A stretch of DNA of 64,000 nucleotides from Kordiimonas lipolytica (GCF_001550065.1 NZ_LRUB01000002.1:243925-307924); one strand, 5' to 3'. Numbered from the stretch's first letter, positions 14,873-24,733 are shown. Numbers and translations: made by a program. Notes: a model not told the origin generated them from the sequence alone.

Positions 14873-16738
14873 CTAGCGGGTGTCGTCAGAGACCGTGACC
14901 CGCCGCAGGCCCCGTACGCTGTTGCCGATATATACCTCGTCTGCCGCCAGAAGGTCCTCGCGGCGAATCATCTGTTCTGCGATGGCGGGTGTATGGTCTG
15001 CCAGAAGCGCTTGCCTGAGCGTGCCAGCCAGAAGACCGCATGCAAGGGGCGGGGTCAGCCACAGGCCGTCCTTGACAATAAAGACATTGCTGATGGCGCC
15101 TTCCGTCAGTTCATCCTTTTCATTGAAGAAGAGGATATCGTCGTACCCGGCCTTGAAGGCGCGCGCGAAAGCGCCGTCATAGAGCTCTCGTCTCGTTGTC
15201 TTGTGGTGCAGGAAGGTATCGTCTGACTTCACGCGGTCTTTCGCCAGACAGACCCGTCCTGTCTGCGCCTGGGGCAGAAGCGGGGCACTGGTCACGGTGA
15301 CAGCGCCAGTTTGGCCTAGCAATAGGCGCACCCGGCGCGGCGCATCCAGTGGCATGCAAGCCTCGCCGTGCTCATCAAGCATGGCCAGCGCGTCGGCGCG
15401 GTCTAAAGCGAAATCGAAATAGCGGGCGCTGGCCTCAAGCCGCGCCAGATGCTCGTCCAAAAGGTCGAAGTTGCCGTCCACCTCAAGCTTCATTGTTTCA
15501 ATGAGCGAGAAATCCTTGGCTTCTGTGCGGGTGAAGCGCGCCTTCAGCAGGCATTCTTCATATTCGCCCGTCGGGTCGCTGTCCGCCACGACGCCGCTGC
15601 CCACGCTCAGGCGGCCTTTGCCGTCAGGCCCGAAGGTCAGGGTGCGAATCGGCACGTTGAGGGACCAGTCCATCTGGCCGTTTTCGCCCGCAGACGGATC
15701 AGGCGGGCTGAAGTGGCCGATGGCGCCGCAGTAGATACCGCGCGGCGCGGCTTCAAGCTCAGCGATGATCTCCAGTGCCCGTACCTTCGGCGCGCCGGTT
15801 ACAGACCCGCAGGGAAACAGCGCGTTCAGAAGCCCTGATGGTGTCAGGCCTTCGCTGGCCTTTGCCGTGATGGTGGAAGTCATCTGCCACAGGGTCGGGT
15901 AGCATTCAGTCTCGAACAGGCCCGTGACCTGCACGCTGCCGGGCTCGCTGATGCGGCTCAGGTCATTCCTGATCAGGTCGACGATCATCAGGTTTTCGGC
16001 GCGCGATTTCTCATCGCTCTTGAGCGCGGCGGCCACGGCTTCGTCCGCTTCAAGGGTCAGCCCCCTGGGCGCTGTGCCTTTCATCGGCTTGCCGGTCAGC
16101 CTGTCGCCCTCGCGCCTGACGAACAGCTCCGGCGAAAGCGATAGCACCTTGTGCCCGCCATGATCCGCCCCTGTGTCGATATAGGCCCCGAAGGGCACCG
16201 GCTGGCTGGCCCGCAGGCGCTCGTAAAGCGCAAGCGCGTCGCCTTCAAGGGTGCAGGGAAGCGGGAAGGTGTAGTTGATCTGATACACATCCCCCGCATG
16301 AATATAATGATGCACCTTCTCGATCGCGGCCAGATAGTCGACTTCCGTGACGGGCGAATCACCGATCTCAAGCTTTGCCATATGCCGGTTGCCGCGCCGG
16401 GCGCTGAAAAGGGCTTCCGTCATATCTGATGGCGTCAGGGTCTTGCGGTGGCGGGTGGCCATCATCCAGATCAGCGGCTCATCGGCGCGCTTGGTCATCC
16501 GGGGCTTCAGGCGCGGCTCGAAATGGGCAGCGCATTCGTATGATATCCAGCCCGCCAGGTGCAGGCCGGATGCGAGCGCGGCGTCCATGGCCTCAAGCGC
16601 AGGGCCGACTTCCTCGAGCGTGTGTGCCACAATCACCGTTTCCGGGTCATGAAACAGAAGCGACCGACCCGCCCGGTGCGCCGGGCGGCTATCATCAAGG
16701 AGCACCATCGGCGCGTGTCTCAGGTCGGTCACATTCAT
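14873..16738 (-). CDS. pabB: Aminodeoxychorismate synthase PabB fused to lyase PabC
   Basis: A 621-aa bifunctional folate enzyme. Residues 1 to about 400 are the chorismate-binding PabB part, with YQINYTFPL and the PabB-type signature KPMKGTAPRG (its Lys forms the covalent intermediate in this family), then IVDLIRNDLSRI and LFPCGSVTGAPKVRA. From about 410 to the end is a PLP-dependent class IV domain (PabC) with HKTTRRELYDGAFARA carrying the PLP lysine, and ELTEGAISNVFIV. Together with a glutaminase (PabA, not in the window) it makes 4-aminobenzoate from chorismate. It is transcribed away from the E1 gene across a 174-base gap. Confidence 0.92.
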   Translation of the reverse strand: MNVTDLRHAPMVLLDDSRPAHRAGRSLLFHDPETVIVAHTLEEVGPALEAMDAALASGLHLAGWISYECAAHFEPRLKPRMTKRADEPLIWMMATRHRKTLTPSDMTEALFSARRGNRHMAKLEIGDSPVTEVDYLAAIEKVHHYIHAGDVYQINYTFPLPCTLEGDALALYERLRASQPVPFGAYIDTGADHGGHKVLSLSPELFVRREGDRLTGKPMKGTAPRGLTLEADEAVAAALKSDEKSRAENLMIVDLIRNDLSRISEPGSVQVTGLFETECYPTLWQMTSTITAKASEGLTPSGLLNALFPCGSVTGAPKVRALEIIAELEAAPRGIYCGAIGHFSPPDPSAGENGQMDWSLNVPIRTLTFGPDGKGRLSVGSGVVADSDPTGEYEECLLKARFTRTEAKDFSLIETMKLEVDGNFDLLDEHLARLEASARYFDFALDRADALAMLDEHGEACMPLDAPRRVRLLLGQTGAVTVTSAPLLPQAQTGRVCLAKDRVKSDDTFLHHKTTRRELYDGAFARAFKAGYDDILFFNEKDELTEGAISNVFIVKDGLWLTPPLACGLLAGTLRQALLADHTPAIAEQMIRREDLLAADEVYIGNSVRGLRRVTVSDDTR

Positions 16739-16912
16739 GTCTCAAATTCGGGCACGCCGGTGGATTGGCGCGCTGGCCTGCTTTCCAATATTTAGTTACT
16801 ATTGAAACTGTTGGGCTGGCGGATTAGAACCAGTCCCGAAATCCGGGTCCTTATGTGACACAGCTTCAGGCGCGTCAATATGCGTGCCCCATAATATAGA
16901 GGGAAAGTCCCG

Positions 16913-19273
16913 ATGCCCCCAATAACTGATGCCGCAGGGAGCCAGCACGCCACCGTTGATCCGGCTGAGCTTGAAACCATCACTGATCTGTATGATCGGG
17001 TGCAGTGGCTGTCGTCCTGGACCATCCATCACGCCAACAATATCCGCGAAAGCCGCGACGGCCTCAAGGTGGGCGGGCACCAGGCCTCAAGCGCTTCGCT
17101 GGCGGCGATCATGTGCGCGCTTTATTTCGGGGTGCTTCGGCCCGAAGACCGGGTGGCGGTAAAACCGCACGCAAGCCCGGTGTTCCACGCCATCCAGTAT
17201 CTGTTTGGCAAACAGACGCGCGAGCAGCTGGAGCGCTTCCGGGCGCTGGGCGGCGCGCAAAGCTATCCCAGCCGCACCAAGGATATCGACGATGTGGATT
17301 TCTCCACCGGGTCTGTAGGGCTTGGCGTGGCCATGACGGCTTTTGCCTCCATGGTGCAGGATCATCTGATCGACCGCGGCCTGATGGACGCCAGCAAGGC
17401 TGGTCGCATGATCGCCCTTATGGGCGACGCTGAGCTGGACGAGGGCAATATCTATGAAGCACTGATCGAAGGCTATAAGCATAACCTCAGGAACTGCTGG
17501 TGGGTGATCGACTATAATCGCCAGAGCCTCGATTCGATCACATCCGACCGCATGTTTACCCGATTCACTGACATCTTCGAGACAACGGGCTGGAAGGTGA
17601 TCAATATCAAATACGGCAAGAAGCAGCAGGCGGCGTTCAAGAGGCCCGGCGGTATCGCGCTCCGTGACTGGATTGATGCCTGCCCCAACACGCTTTATAG
17701 CGCGCTGACCTACAAGGGCGGTGCGGCCTGGCGCGAGCGCCTGATGGCAGACATCGGCGCGAAGCGCGGCGTGAAGAAGCTGCTGGAAGGCTATTCAGAC
17801 ACTGAACTGCAGGCGCTGATGACTAACCTGGGCGGTCATGACATTGAACTCCTTTTGGAGACCTTCCGATCTATCGACAGTGACCAGCCACACTGTTTCA
17901 TCTGCTATACGGTCAAGGGTTACGGCCTGCCGTTCCAGGGCCACAAGGATAACCATTCTGGCCTGATGAACCCATCCCAGATGGCGGAGCTGCAGGCGCA
18001 GATGGGCGTGCCGGAAGGCAAGGAGTGGGACCTGTTCGCCGGCATGGAAGACAAGGCAGCACACCTTGAGAAATTTCTGACGAAAGTGCCGTTCAACCAG
18101 CCGGCCACCCGCCGCCATGATGCGCCGACACTGAAGCTTGAAGACGCGCTTGAGCCCGGCTCAGGCAAGCAAAGCACGCAAGTTGCGTTTGGCAAGATCA
18201 TGAACGCACTTGGCAAGGGCACCAGCAAGCTCGCAGACCGCATCATCACCACCAGCCCGGACGTGACGGTATCGACCAACCTGGGCGGCTGGGTGAACCA
18301 GCGCGGCATCTACAGCCGCGACCTGATGGAAGACGTTTTCAAGGCAGAAAAGGTGGTCAGCCCGCAGATATGGCAAGGCCACGGCAAGGGCCAGCATATG
18401 GAACTGGGGATCGCCGAAAACAACCTCTTTCTGGCGCTTGCTGCCATGGGGCTGGCGGGCAGCCTGTTCGGCGAACGGCTGATCCCGGTGGGCACGCTAT
18501 ATGACCCCTTCATTAACCGCGGCCTGGATGCCCTCAATTACGCCTGTTACCAGGACGCCCGCTTTATGCTGGTGGCCACGCCAAGTGGCCTGACGCTCGC
18601 GCCGGAAGGCGGCGCGCACCAGTCAATCCATACGCCGGTGATCGGCATGGCGCAGGACAAGCTGGTGTATTTCGAGCCCGCCTATACCGATGAGCTGGCG
18701 GCCATTATGGCCTGGGGGTTTGATTACATGCAGGCGCCGGACGGCAGCTCCGTCTATCTGCGTCTTTCCACCCGCGCGCTCGAACAGCCATCGCGTGATG
18801 GCGATGCCTGGCAGGCCGATATGCTCAAAGGCGCCTATTGGGAACACGCGCCGGCCCAAGGTGCGGAGCTGGCGATCATCTACACAGGTGCGGTGGCGCC
18901 GGAAGCAAATGCCGCCCTTCAGGAAATTCTGGAAGACGTCCCAGGCGCAGGCCTGATGGCTGTGCCGTCGCCGGACCTGTTGCACAAGGACTGGTCGGAA
19001 AGTGTTCGCTCGCTCGGGCGTGACGGCGTGCGGCGGGAAAGCCATATTGGCCGTCTGCTTGCCAGCCTGTCGCCGAACGCAGGGATCGTGACGGTGATTG
19101 ACGGTGCGCCCACCACGCTCAGCTGGATAGGCGGCGTGAAAGGGCACCGCACCATGCCGCTGGGGGTCGATCAGTTCGGCCAGTCGGGCGACATTGATGA
19201 CCTGTACGACAAGTACCGTATTGGCACGGATGCGATCCTTGATGCCTGTGCGTCGGTGTATGTGGTGGATTGA
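16913..19273 (+). CDS. Transketolase-like/pyruvate dehydrogenase E1 (homodimeric type)
   Basis: A 786-aa thiamine diphosphate enzyme. The first half has the TPP-fold segments HHANNIRESRDGLKVGGHQAS and MGDAELDEGNIYEALIEG with the later CWWVIDYNRQSLD, which make up the GDx...N cofactor motif. The second half has the transketolase-type Pyr domain with QHMELGIAENNLFLALAAMG. Overall it looks like a shortened AceE (homodimeric E1 is nearer 890 aa). The substrate may be pyruvate or another 2-oxo acid; some genomes annotate such proteins simply as transketolase. No E2 or E3 gene lies nearby. Start preceded by AGGGA. Confidence 0.85.
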   Translation: MPPITDAAGSQHATVDPAELETITDLYDRVQWLSSWTIHHANNIRESRDGLKVGGHQASSASLAAIMCALYFGVLRPEDRVAVKPHASPVFHAIQYLFGKQTREQLERFRALGGAQSYPSRTKDIDDVDFSTGSVGLGVAMTAFASMVQDHLIDRGLMDASKAGRMIALMGDAELDEGNIYEALIEGYKHNLRNCWWVIDYNRQSLDSITSDRMFTRFTDIFETTGWKVINIKYGKKQQAAFKRPGGIALRDWIDACPNTLYSALTYKGGAAWRERLMADIGAKRGVKKLLEGYSDTELQALMTNLGGHDIELLLETFRSIDSDQPHCFICYTVKGYGLPFQGHKDNHSGLMNPSQMAELQAQMGVPEGKEWDLFAGMEDKAAHLEKFLTKVPFNQPATRRHDAPTLKLEDALEPGSGKQSTQVAFGKIMNALGKGTSKLADRIITTSPDVTVSTNLGGWVNQRGIYSRDLMEDVFKAEKVVSPQIWQGHGKGQHMELGIAENNLFLALAAMGLAGSLFGERLIPVGTLYDPFINRGLDALNYACYQDARFMLVATPSGLTLAPEGGAHQSIHTPVIGMAQDKLVYFEPAYTDELAAIMAWGFDYMQAPDGSSVYLRLSTRALEQPSRDGDAWQADMLKGAYWEHAPAQGAELAIIYTGAVAPEANAALQEILEDVPGAGLMAVPSPDLLHKDWSESVRSLGRDGVRRESHIGRLLASLSPNAGIVTVIDGAPTTLSWIGGVKGHRTMPLGVDQFGQSGDIDDLYDKYRIGTDAILDACASVYVVD

Positions 19274-19362
19274 TTGACACATTTCGCGAAAAATTTTCCC
19301 TTCTGAGTTGTTTTGTGTAGTCTGCCCTCATAAACAGCCCGACGTTTGGTGAAGGATAGGCA

Positions 19363-20271
19363 GTGCAAGTGTTTAGTTTGAAACGGCTTCAGGCGAATAC
19401 CTGGTGGAAGAAGCTGGCCATGGTGCTGCCTGCCTTTTTTACGGCTGCTGCTTTTGCTGACAGCGACACGTCAGAACCTGTCGACATCTCATGGTATCTG
19501 TTTGACTATCCGCCCTCCTATATCACCGAAGGCCCCTATGAGGGACAGGGATACCAGGACCAGATTCTGGCAGATATCGAACGGTCCGCGCCTTCCATTC
19601 GTATCCACCGGATTGCCACGTCAATGGCACGGGTCATATCGAACATGGAACATGAAAAAGGCGCCTGTGCCGGGGCACTGGCGAAAACGCCCGAACGCAT
19701 GACCTACATGGTTTTTTCTGATCCTATTCTTGTCTCCATGCCGCTCCGGCTGGTGATCAGGAAGGATATGATGGCAACCTTTTCGCCATTTCTTGATGAC
19801 AAGGGCCAGGTGATGTTGTCGGCGCTTTTAAACACCGAAGCCGGACTGAAGGGCGGAGTTGTGAAGGGGCGTGCCTATGGTCAACAGCTGGACGTCGCCA
19901 TGGATAAAGAAGCCCGGTTGGGCAATGTGGTGCGCGCGGGGCAGGGGCATCTGGTCCTCCGCATGCTGGCCCGTGGCCGCATCGGCTATACCTTCGGCTA
20001 TCCGGATGAGATTGGGTTCTACGCCCGTATGCTGGAGAGCGAGGGTGTGGAAGCGAAATTTGCGATGCTTCCTGTTGCTGGTCATTCCACAAACTCTCAC
20101 AGCCATATTGGCTGCACGAAAGATGCGGCGGGCAAAGCTTTCATTACGGCCGTGAACCGCGTCATCGCGGAACCAAAAACGCATGCAAGATGGCAGTCTT
20201 ACTATCTGAACTGGGTGGACCCTTCGGCGCGCGCTGCAGTTACCGCCACAATTGATCAAGATATTCAATAG
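19363..20271 (+). CDS. Periplasmic substrate-binding protein, PBPb family
   Basis: A 302-aa secreted protein from a GTG start. A signal-like segment (about residues 15-32, KLAMVLPAFFTAAAFA) precedes a family-3 solute-binding domain, visible in ISWYLFDYPPSYITEGPYEGQGYQDQILADIE and KTPERMTYMVFSDPI. No transporter genes are adjacent, so it may be an orphan binding protein or a signalling receptor of the TIGR02285 type. An acyltransferase gene follows about 100 bases later on the same strand. Confidence 0.75.
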   Translation: MQVFSLKRLQANTWWKKLAMVLPAFFTAAAFADSDTSEPVDISWYLFDYPPSYITEGPYEGQGYQDQILADIERSAPSIRIHRIATSMARVISNMEHEKGACAGALAKTPERMTYMVFSDPILVSMPLRLVIRKDMMATFSPFLDDKGQVMLSALLNTEAGLKGGVVKGRAYGQQLDVAMDKEARLGNVVRAGQGHLVLRMLARGRIGYTFGYPDEIGFYARMLESEGVEAKFAMLPVAGHSTNSHSHIGCTKDAAGKAFITAVNRVIAEPKTHARWQSYYLNWVDPSARAAVTATIDQDIQ

Positions 20272-20374
20272 CAGTAGCCCATACAGCGCGCGGTACCATT
20301 TCAGCTAAATTGACAGCGCTGTCCTTAAGCGTATGATCGTCAAATAATACAAAAACATCAGCGAGGAAAATTAA

Positions 20375-21532
20375 GTGAGCGACCGTCAGGCGGGCTATTT
20401 GCCGTCATTAACCGCCATGCGCGGCATTGCCGCCACCTGGGTAATGCTGTTTCATATCGATGTAAGTCTGTTCTATCGCAATTTGGGGCCCTTGGTTCCG
20501 CATGAAGTGACGGGGCTGATCACCGGTGGCTACATGTGGGTGGACTTCTTTTTCGTGCTAAGCGGCTTTGTTATTACCCACGTCTATGCAGGTCATTTTG
20601 AGACCGGGCTGGGCCTTCCGGCGGTGCGTGCTTACCTGAAGGCCAGGTTCCTTCGGATTTACCCGTTGCATCTTTTTACACTGCTGCTGCTGATCCTTTT
20701 CTGGCAGGGACTGGAAGCGTTCCAGCCTCATCTGATGGATGACAGCATGCGAACCTATTTTTCGCCCGCAGCCCTGCCCAGCAACTTTCTGCTGACTAAC
20801 GCGATGGACCAATATGTGTTTCTGTCTTGGAATATTGTGTCTTGGTCTATCGGTGCAGAATGGTGGACCTACTTTGTGGGCATGTTGATGCTGGTTCTGA
20901 TTGGCCGGGGCAGGGCAGCGGCAGCGCTTGTCATTATGGGGTTTGCAGGCGTCTGCCTGCTATCTCTTGTGCATCCTGAAGGTAAGCTGGACATCACTTT
21001 CAACTATGGCTTCTTCCGGTGCCTGTTTGAATTTTCGATGGGGGTGGGCCTTTATCGTTTTTACAGGCAGGGGGTGTGGCAATCCTGGTTGAAGACGGAC
21101 GGTGTTGTCTTCATCGTTCTCGCTCTGATTGCCCTGGCGCTGCATTACGACTGGAGCGACCTGACATTGCCGCCGCTTTTCGCCTTGCTGGTGATCGCGG
21201 GCGCAAGCAACCGGGCCAACTTCTCACGGATAATGGAAACAGCTTTGCCGCGCTATTTGGGCAAGATTTCCTACTCTGTCTATCTGATGCATGGGGTCTG
21301 GTTCATGGTTTTCTGGGCGTACTTGCCACAGCTGAAACAGGTCTTTGGATTTGACGCACTGCCGCTTCAATACCGGACTGTCTATCTGGTGGCCTTTGTG
21401 GCTGTGTCTGTTGTTTCGGCGACGCTGACTTACCGGTATGTCGAGGTGCCTGGCCGCACCCTGTTCAGGCGGCAGGCTGCCATCGCCAGGCCACAGCCTG
21501 TTGTTGCCACTGCGGACGTGCCTGAGAAATAG
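20375..21532 (+). CDS. Acyltransferase 3 family membrane protein
   Basis: A 385-aa polytopic protein with about ten hydrophobic helices. The N-terminus has LTAMRGIAATWVMLFHID, containing the catalytic-type His of the family, then GYMWVDFFFVLSGFVITHVY and, near the end, YLGKISYSVYLMHG. These are typical of acyltransferase 3 enzymes that O-acetylate or O-acylate surface sugars and lipids. The GTG start is preceded by GAGGAA. The acceptor is unknown. Confidence 0.88.
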   Translation: MSDRQAGYLPSLTAMRGIAATWVMLFHIDVSLFYRNLGPLVPHEVTGLITGGYMWVDFFFVLSGFVITHVYAGHFETGLGLPAVRAYLKARFLRIYPLHLFTLLLLILFWQGLEAFQPHLMDDSMRTYFSPAALPSNFLLTNAMDQYVFLSWNIVSWSIGAEWWTYFVGMLMLVLIGRGRAAAALVIMGFAGVCLLSLVHPEGKLDITFNYGFFRCLFEFSMGVGLYRFYRQGVWQSWLKTDGVVFIVLALIALALHYDWSDLTLPPLFALLVIAGASNRANFSRIMETALPRYLGKISYSVYLMHGVWFMVFWAYLPQLKQVFGFDALPLQYRTVYLVAFVAVSVVSATLTYRYVEVPGRTLFRRQAAIARPQPVVATADVPEK

Positions 21533-21535
21533 AAA

Positions 21536-21553
21536 AAGCGGCCGCAGCCGCTT
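21536..21553. terminator. Weak bidirectional terminator
   Basis: A 7-bp stem AAGCGGC-CGCA-GCCGCTT lies between convergent acyltransferase and MAPEG genes. It has a short A-tract before and a loose T-rich tail after. Confidence 0.5.
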
Positions 21554-21578
21554 CTTGATCTGCTTTTGCTGCAACTGA

Positions 21579-21968
21579 CTAGATTACGCCGTAGCCGCTC
21601 AGAAGCCCTACGACGCTGGCGATCAGGATCACCAGCCAAGTGAAGACGGTGCCCCAAAAGCGGAACGGGTTGCGGCCTTCGAATTTGCCGAAAGTCAGCC
21701 CGTGCATATAGCGCCCAACCACAAAGAAGGCAGACAGCACGATCAGGAAAACGCTGTTCACGCCCCGATATTCCAGAAGCCCGATCAGGATCATGGCCAT
21801 CGGCGCGTATTCGATAAGGTTGGCGTGTGCCCGGATGGCGTTCTGCAGGCCTTCGTCGCCGCCGTCGCCGATAGAAACTTTGGCGCGCCCTCTGTTTTTT
21901 GCAACGTTATATGATAAATAGAAAAGAAGCAGGCCCAAAAAGCTTGCAGAAATTATGGTAATAGTCAT
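21579..21968 (-). CDS. MAPEG family membrane protein
   Basis: A 129-aa protein with four predicted transmembrane helices. The segments NAIRAHANLIEYAPMAMILIGLLEYRG and YMHGLTFGKFEGRNPFRFWGT mark the MAPEG family (microsomal glutathione transferase/eicosanoid-type), here of the bacterial YecN-like kind. The ANxxEY motif is present. It probably acts in the inner membrane on glutathione conjugation or peroxide, though bacterial members are little studied. Confidence 0.9.
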   Translation of the reverse strand: MTITIISASFLGLLLFYLSYNVAKNRGRAKVSIGDGGDEGLQNAIRAHANLIEYAPMAMILIGLLEYRGVNSVFLIVLSAFFVVGRYMHGLTFGKFEGRNPFRFWGTVFTWLVILIASVVGLLSGYGVI

Positions 21969-22036
21969 AAGCCCTCCCCGGTTGCTATGGGAGAAGGGTG
22001 GTGCCAGAAGGCATGAAGGTCAAGTAAGGAATACAA

Positions 22037-22624
22037 GTGGATCGGAAAGTCAAAGATCGGTTCAGGGACTGGAACTTGCTGCACAAATCCGTTGTGGCAT
22101 TGATCGCGGCCTTTTTCGTAAGCGTTGCCTACCGGGCGGTCATCGTGATCGATTCCGCCTTCGAAGTGCAGCAGGAAGCCGTGCTGCCCTACGCCGCAGA
22201 AACTATCTGGCCCTGGATATATACACCCGAGCGCCGGAGCAACTGGCAGGCGTGGCAGATCGATTATGCGCCCTATATGGGGGCGCCGGATAAGGTCGAG
22301 TCGACACGCCTCGCGCGCTGGAAGAAAGAATATAAGCGGTGGCATGCCGTTGAGCGCACGACCGAAGTCGTGCAGGCCCGCGTCTACGCCACGGTTCAGG
22401 AATCGGACAAGGATACACGCTGGTTCCGTGTCGAGCTGACGCCGGAAGGGCCGTGCAGTACCCGCGTACGCCTTTATGACATGGTGCGCCCCAAGGGCTA
22501 TGAAGAGCGGTTCTGGTTTTTTACCAGCCTGGACGACGAGCAAAAGAGGGTCGACGCATCGCTTAAGGCGCTGGATCGATGGGTAGACGGAACGTCAGAG
22601 GGATGCGCAACCACCGAAGAATAG
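22037..22624 (+). CDS. SRPBCC-fold membrane-anchored protein
   Basis: A 195-aa protein from a GTG start with AAGGA six bases upstream. An N-terminal hydrophobic helix (about residues 16-37) anchors a START/SRPBCC-like domain recognisable from VQQEAVLPYAAETIWPWIYTPERRSNWQAW, which resembles polyketide cyclase-type ligand-binding proteins. The ligand is unknown. It stands alone between MAPEG and a small conserved protein. Confidence 0.7.
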   Translation: MDRKVKDRFRDWNLLHKSVVALIAAFFVSVAYRAVIVIDSAFEVQQEAVLPYAAETIWPWIYTPERRSNWQAWQIDYAPYMGAPDKVESTRLARWKKEYKRWHAVERTTEVVQARVYATVQESDKDTRWFRVELTPEGPCSTRVRLYDMVRPKGYEERFWFFTSLDDEQKRVDASLKALDRWVDGTSEGCATTEE

Positions 22625-22712
22625 ATGGCGGTGAAGCTACTGTCTCGTGGGAGATATGGATGGATGTGGTTGTGGCAAGCGCCAGCCAGAACGCCCGGCA
22701 GTTACAGAGGAC

Positions 22713-22892
22713 CTAGTCGTCGGCCACGTCAAAATCAGTGAATTCCCATTCGTCGATGTTTTCCATCTCGGCCAGGAACAGGTTCTCGGCCGCGACAACA
22801 GCTTCCTCTTCTGAGGACGCTTCAACATCGGTAACCCAATAGAAGGTGCCATGTGGAAGTGCTGCTTTCAGGGTAACTTTGCGGCGAGCCAT
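22713..22892 (-). CDS. Small acidic hypothetical protein
   Basis: A 59-aa protein starting MARRKVTLKAALPHGTFYWV and ending in an acidic tail (EWEFTDFDVADD). No known domain. The ATG at 22892 is chosen over an upstream one at 22934 because AAGGAC lies before it and the sequence before it is not protein-like. It lies just upstream of the acyl-CoA dehydrogenase on the other side of a short gap. Function unknown. Confidence 0.6.
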   Translation of the reverse strand: MARRKVTLKAALPHGTFYWVTDVEASSEEEAVVAAENLFLAEMENIDEWEFTDFDVADD

Positions 22893-23014
22893 AGGGGTGT
22901 CCTTAATTCTGCTTGTTTGGTGTTTTAAAAACATCTCACAAGCGCCGGTCTAGCATGAAGCAAAAGCCCCTGCAATCACCCCGATGGCTATTTTCGCCTT
23001 TTTGGTCGGGCAGG

Positions 23015-24154
23015 CTATAGCGAGCGCCCGATCAGTTCCTTCATGATCTCAGACGTACCGCCATAGATGCGCTGGACCCGGCTGTCTGTATAGTGGTGCG
23101 CGATCTCATATTCGGCCATGAAACCGTAGCCACCGTGAAGCTGCACGCAGGTGTCCACAACGCGGCCCTGCATCTCGGTTGTCCACAGCTTGGACATGGC
23201 GCCGCCCACAGCGTCCAGTTCGCCTTTCACATGGCGGGCAAGGCACTGGTCGATGAAGGCCCAGCCCACATCAATCTCGGTTTTCATTTCCGCCAGCTTG
23301 AAGCGGGTGTTCTGGAACTTTGCGATCGGACGTCCGAACGCCTGGCGTTCCTTGACATAATCCAGCGTGATATCGAACGCACGCTGCGCGCCAGCCATGG
23401 CAATCACGCCGATCGACAGGCGTTCCTGCGGCAGCTGCTGCATCAGATACATGAAACCCGCCCCTTCATGCCCGATCAGGTTGGTGGCCGGGACACGGAC
23501 CTCGTCGAAGAACAGCTCTGACGTGTCCGATGAATGCTGGCCAATTTTCTCGAGGTTGCGACCGCGGCGAAAACCCTCGCGGTCGGCCTCCACCACAATC
23601 AGGCTGACGCCCTTCGCGCCTTCACCCGGGTTGGTTTTGCAGGCCACGATGACAAAGTCGCAATTCTGGCCGTTTGAAATGAAGGTCTTCTGGCCGTTCA
23701 CCACATAATGGTTGCCGTCCAACTTCGCGGTGGTCTTGATGCCCTGCAGGTCAGACCCGGTGCCTGGTTCCGTCATGGCGATGGCGCCGACCATCTCACC
23801 AGTGGCCATTTTCGGCAGGATGCGTTCTTTCAGGTCGTCGGACCCATAGTGAAACAGGTATGGCGCCACGATGTCTGAATGCACCGCCAATGCTGCACCA
23901 CCCGCGCGGGTGTAGACTTGCTCTTCGTTGATCACGCAGTTGAAGCGGTAGTCGCCGCCAACGCCGCCATATTCTTCCGGCATCTGCGGGCACAGGATTC
24001 CGGCTTCACCCGCCTTGTTCCAGAATTCGCGGGGCACCTGCCCGGCCTTTGACCATTCCGCTGTATAGGGGGTGGCTTCGGCTTCAAAGAATTTGCGGAC
24101 AGCGTCCCGGAAAATATGGTGCTCTTCGTCATAAACTGCACGGCGGGCCAGCAT
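23015..24154 (-). CDS. Acyl-CoA dehydrogenase
   Basis: A 379-aa flavoenzyme of the acyl-CoA dehydrogenase family, full length. Seen are the N-terminal helical domain, the FAD/acyl-CoA segment IAMTEPGTGSDLQGIKTTA with DGNHYVVNGQKTFISNG, the helical stretch ERQAFGRPIAKFQNTRFKLAEM, and the C-terminal IYGGTSEIMKELIGRSL. It catalyses alpha,beta-dehydrogenation of an acyl-CoA in fatty-acid or amino-acid breakdown. A 16-bp palindrome 71 bases upstream is nearly identical to one before the SCP2 gene at 27.8 kb, suggesting shared repression. Confidence 0.93.
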   Translation of the reverse strand: MLARRAVYDEEHHIFRDAVRKFFEAEATPYTAEWSKAGQVPREFWNKAGEAGILCPQMPEEYGGVGGDYRFNCVINEEQVYTRAGGAALAVHSDIVAPYLFHYGSDDLKERILPKMATGEMVGAIAMTEPGTGSDLQGIKTTAKLDGNHYVVNGQKTFISNGQNCDFVIVACKTNPGEGAKGVSLIVVEADREGFRRGRNLEKIGQHSSDTSELFFDEVRVPATNLIGHEGAGFMYLMQQLPQERLSIGVIAMAGAQRAFDITLDYVKERQAFGRPIAKFQNTRFKLAEMKTEIDVGWAFIDQCLARHVKGELDAVGGAMSKLWTTEMQGRVVDTCVQLHGGYGFMAEYEIAHHYTDSRVQRIYGGTSEIMKELIGRSL

Positions 24155-24224
24155 GTGGTTTCCTTCCCATTTGTTCCCTCTGGTCTATGAAGATGGGGCG
24201 GGGTCGGGGAGCTGTCAAATAAAA

Positions 24225-24240
24225 TGGACGGAACAGTCCA
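24225..24240. promoter_or_regulatory. Operator-like palindrome upstream of acyl-CoA dehydrogenase
   Basis: TGGACGGAACAGTCCA, with 5-bp arms and a 6-bp spacer. The same arms and the AACA of the spacer recur at 27816-27831 before the SCP2 gene. The size and symmetry suit a TetR-type lipid regulator, but the regulator is not in the window. Confidence 0.55.
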
Positions 24241-24283
24241 CTAATTGCCGGTTTGTCAAGGGGAAGTAGCGAGCGTGCGGGCA

Positions 24284-24309
24284 CAAAAAAAGGGACCGAT
24301 TGGTCCCTT
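24284..24309 (-). terminator. Intrinsic terminator
   Basis: On the minus strand AAGGGACC-AATC-GGTCCCTT is followed by TTTTTTG. It lies about 75 bases beyond the stop of the small secreted protein at 24.4-24.7 kb. Confidence 0.8.
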
Positions 24310-24382
24310 CCGTTCGTTGATAGGGCTTTTTGTTCCCTATGGGTGTGCCCCCCGAGTGCCCTTTTGCATTCGGAGTGCCCTT

Positions 24383-24733
24383 TTATCCGTCCTGTGACCG
24401 GCGGTAGGCGCGGATCGCTTCGTTCATGCGGATCTGCAGTTGGCGGCGGCGCTCGTGGACGGCGGCCAGGTCTTCATCCCAGCGCGCCTGCTGTTCTTTT
24501 GTCAGGTAAGGCATGATTTTCGCGGCCCGCTGGTCCATGCAGGTGAGATATTCATCCACCTTTTTGGAATATTCCACGATGGCATCGCGGCTGTCGCGAA
24601 TCTGGTCGGCGGTTGCAACACTGCCGTCGGGAACGGGTGGCTGGTCCATCGGGGGCTCGCCACAATCGGCTGCAGTCGCAGGCGCGCTCATCACCAGGAA
24701 GCCAGCAAATACTAGAGACAGGGTTTTCATCAT
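24383..24733 (-). CDS. Small secreted helical protein
   Basis: A 116-aa protein of unknown function. A signal peptide (MMKTLSLVFAGFLVMSAPATAA) is followed by a short mature domain with two cysteines (in ADCGEPP and YLTCMDQR) that could form a disulfide. The rest is a charged, largely helical C-terminus. The start at 24733 places the signal peptide at the N-terminus; an in-frame ATG 36 bases upstream would add a non-signal extension. Periplasmic location is inferred. Confidence 0.65.
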   Translation of the reverse strand: MMKTLSLVFAGFLVMSAPATAADCGEPPMDQPPVPDGSVATADQIRDSRDAIVEYSKKVDEYLTCMDQRAAKIMPYLTKEQQARWDEDLAAVHERRRQLQIRMNEAIRAYRRSQDG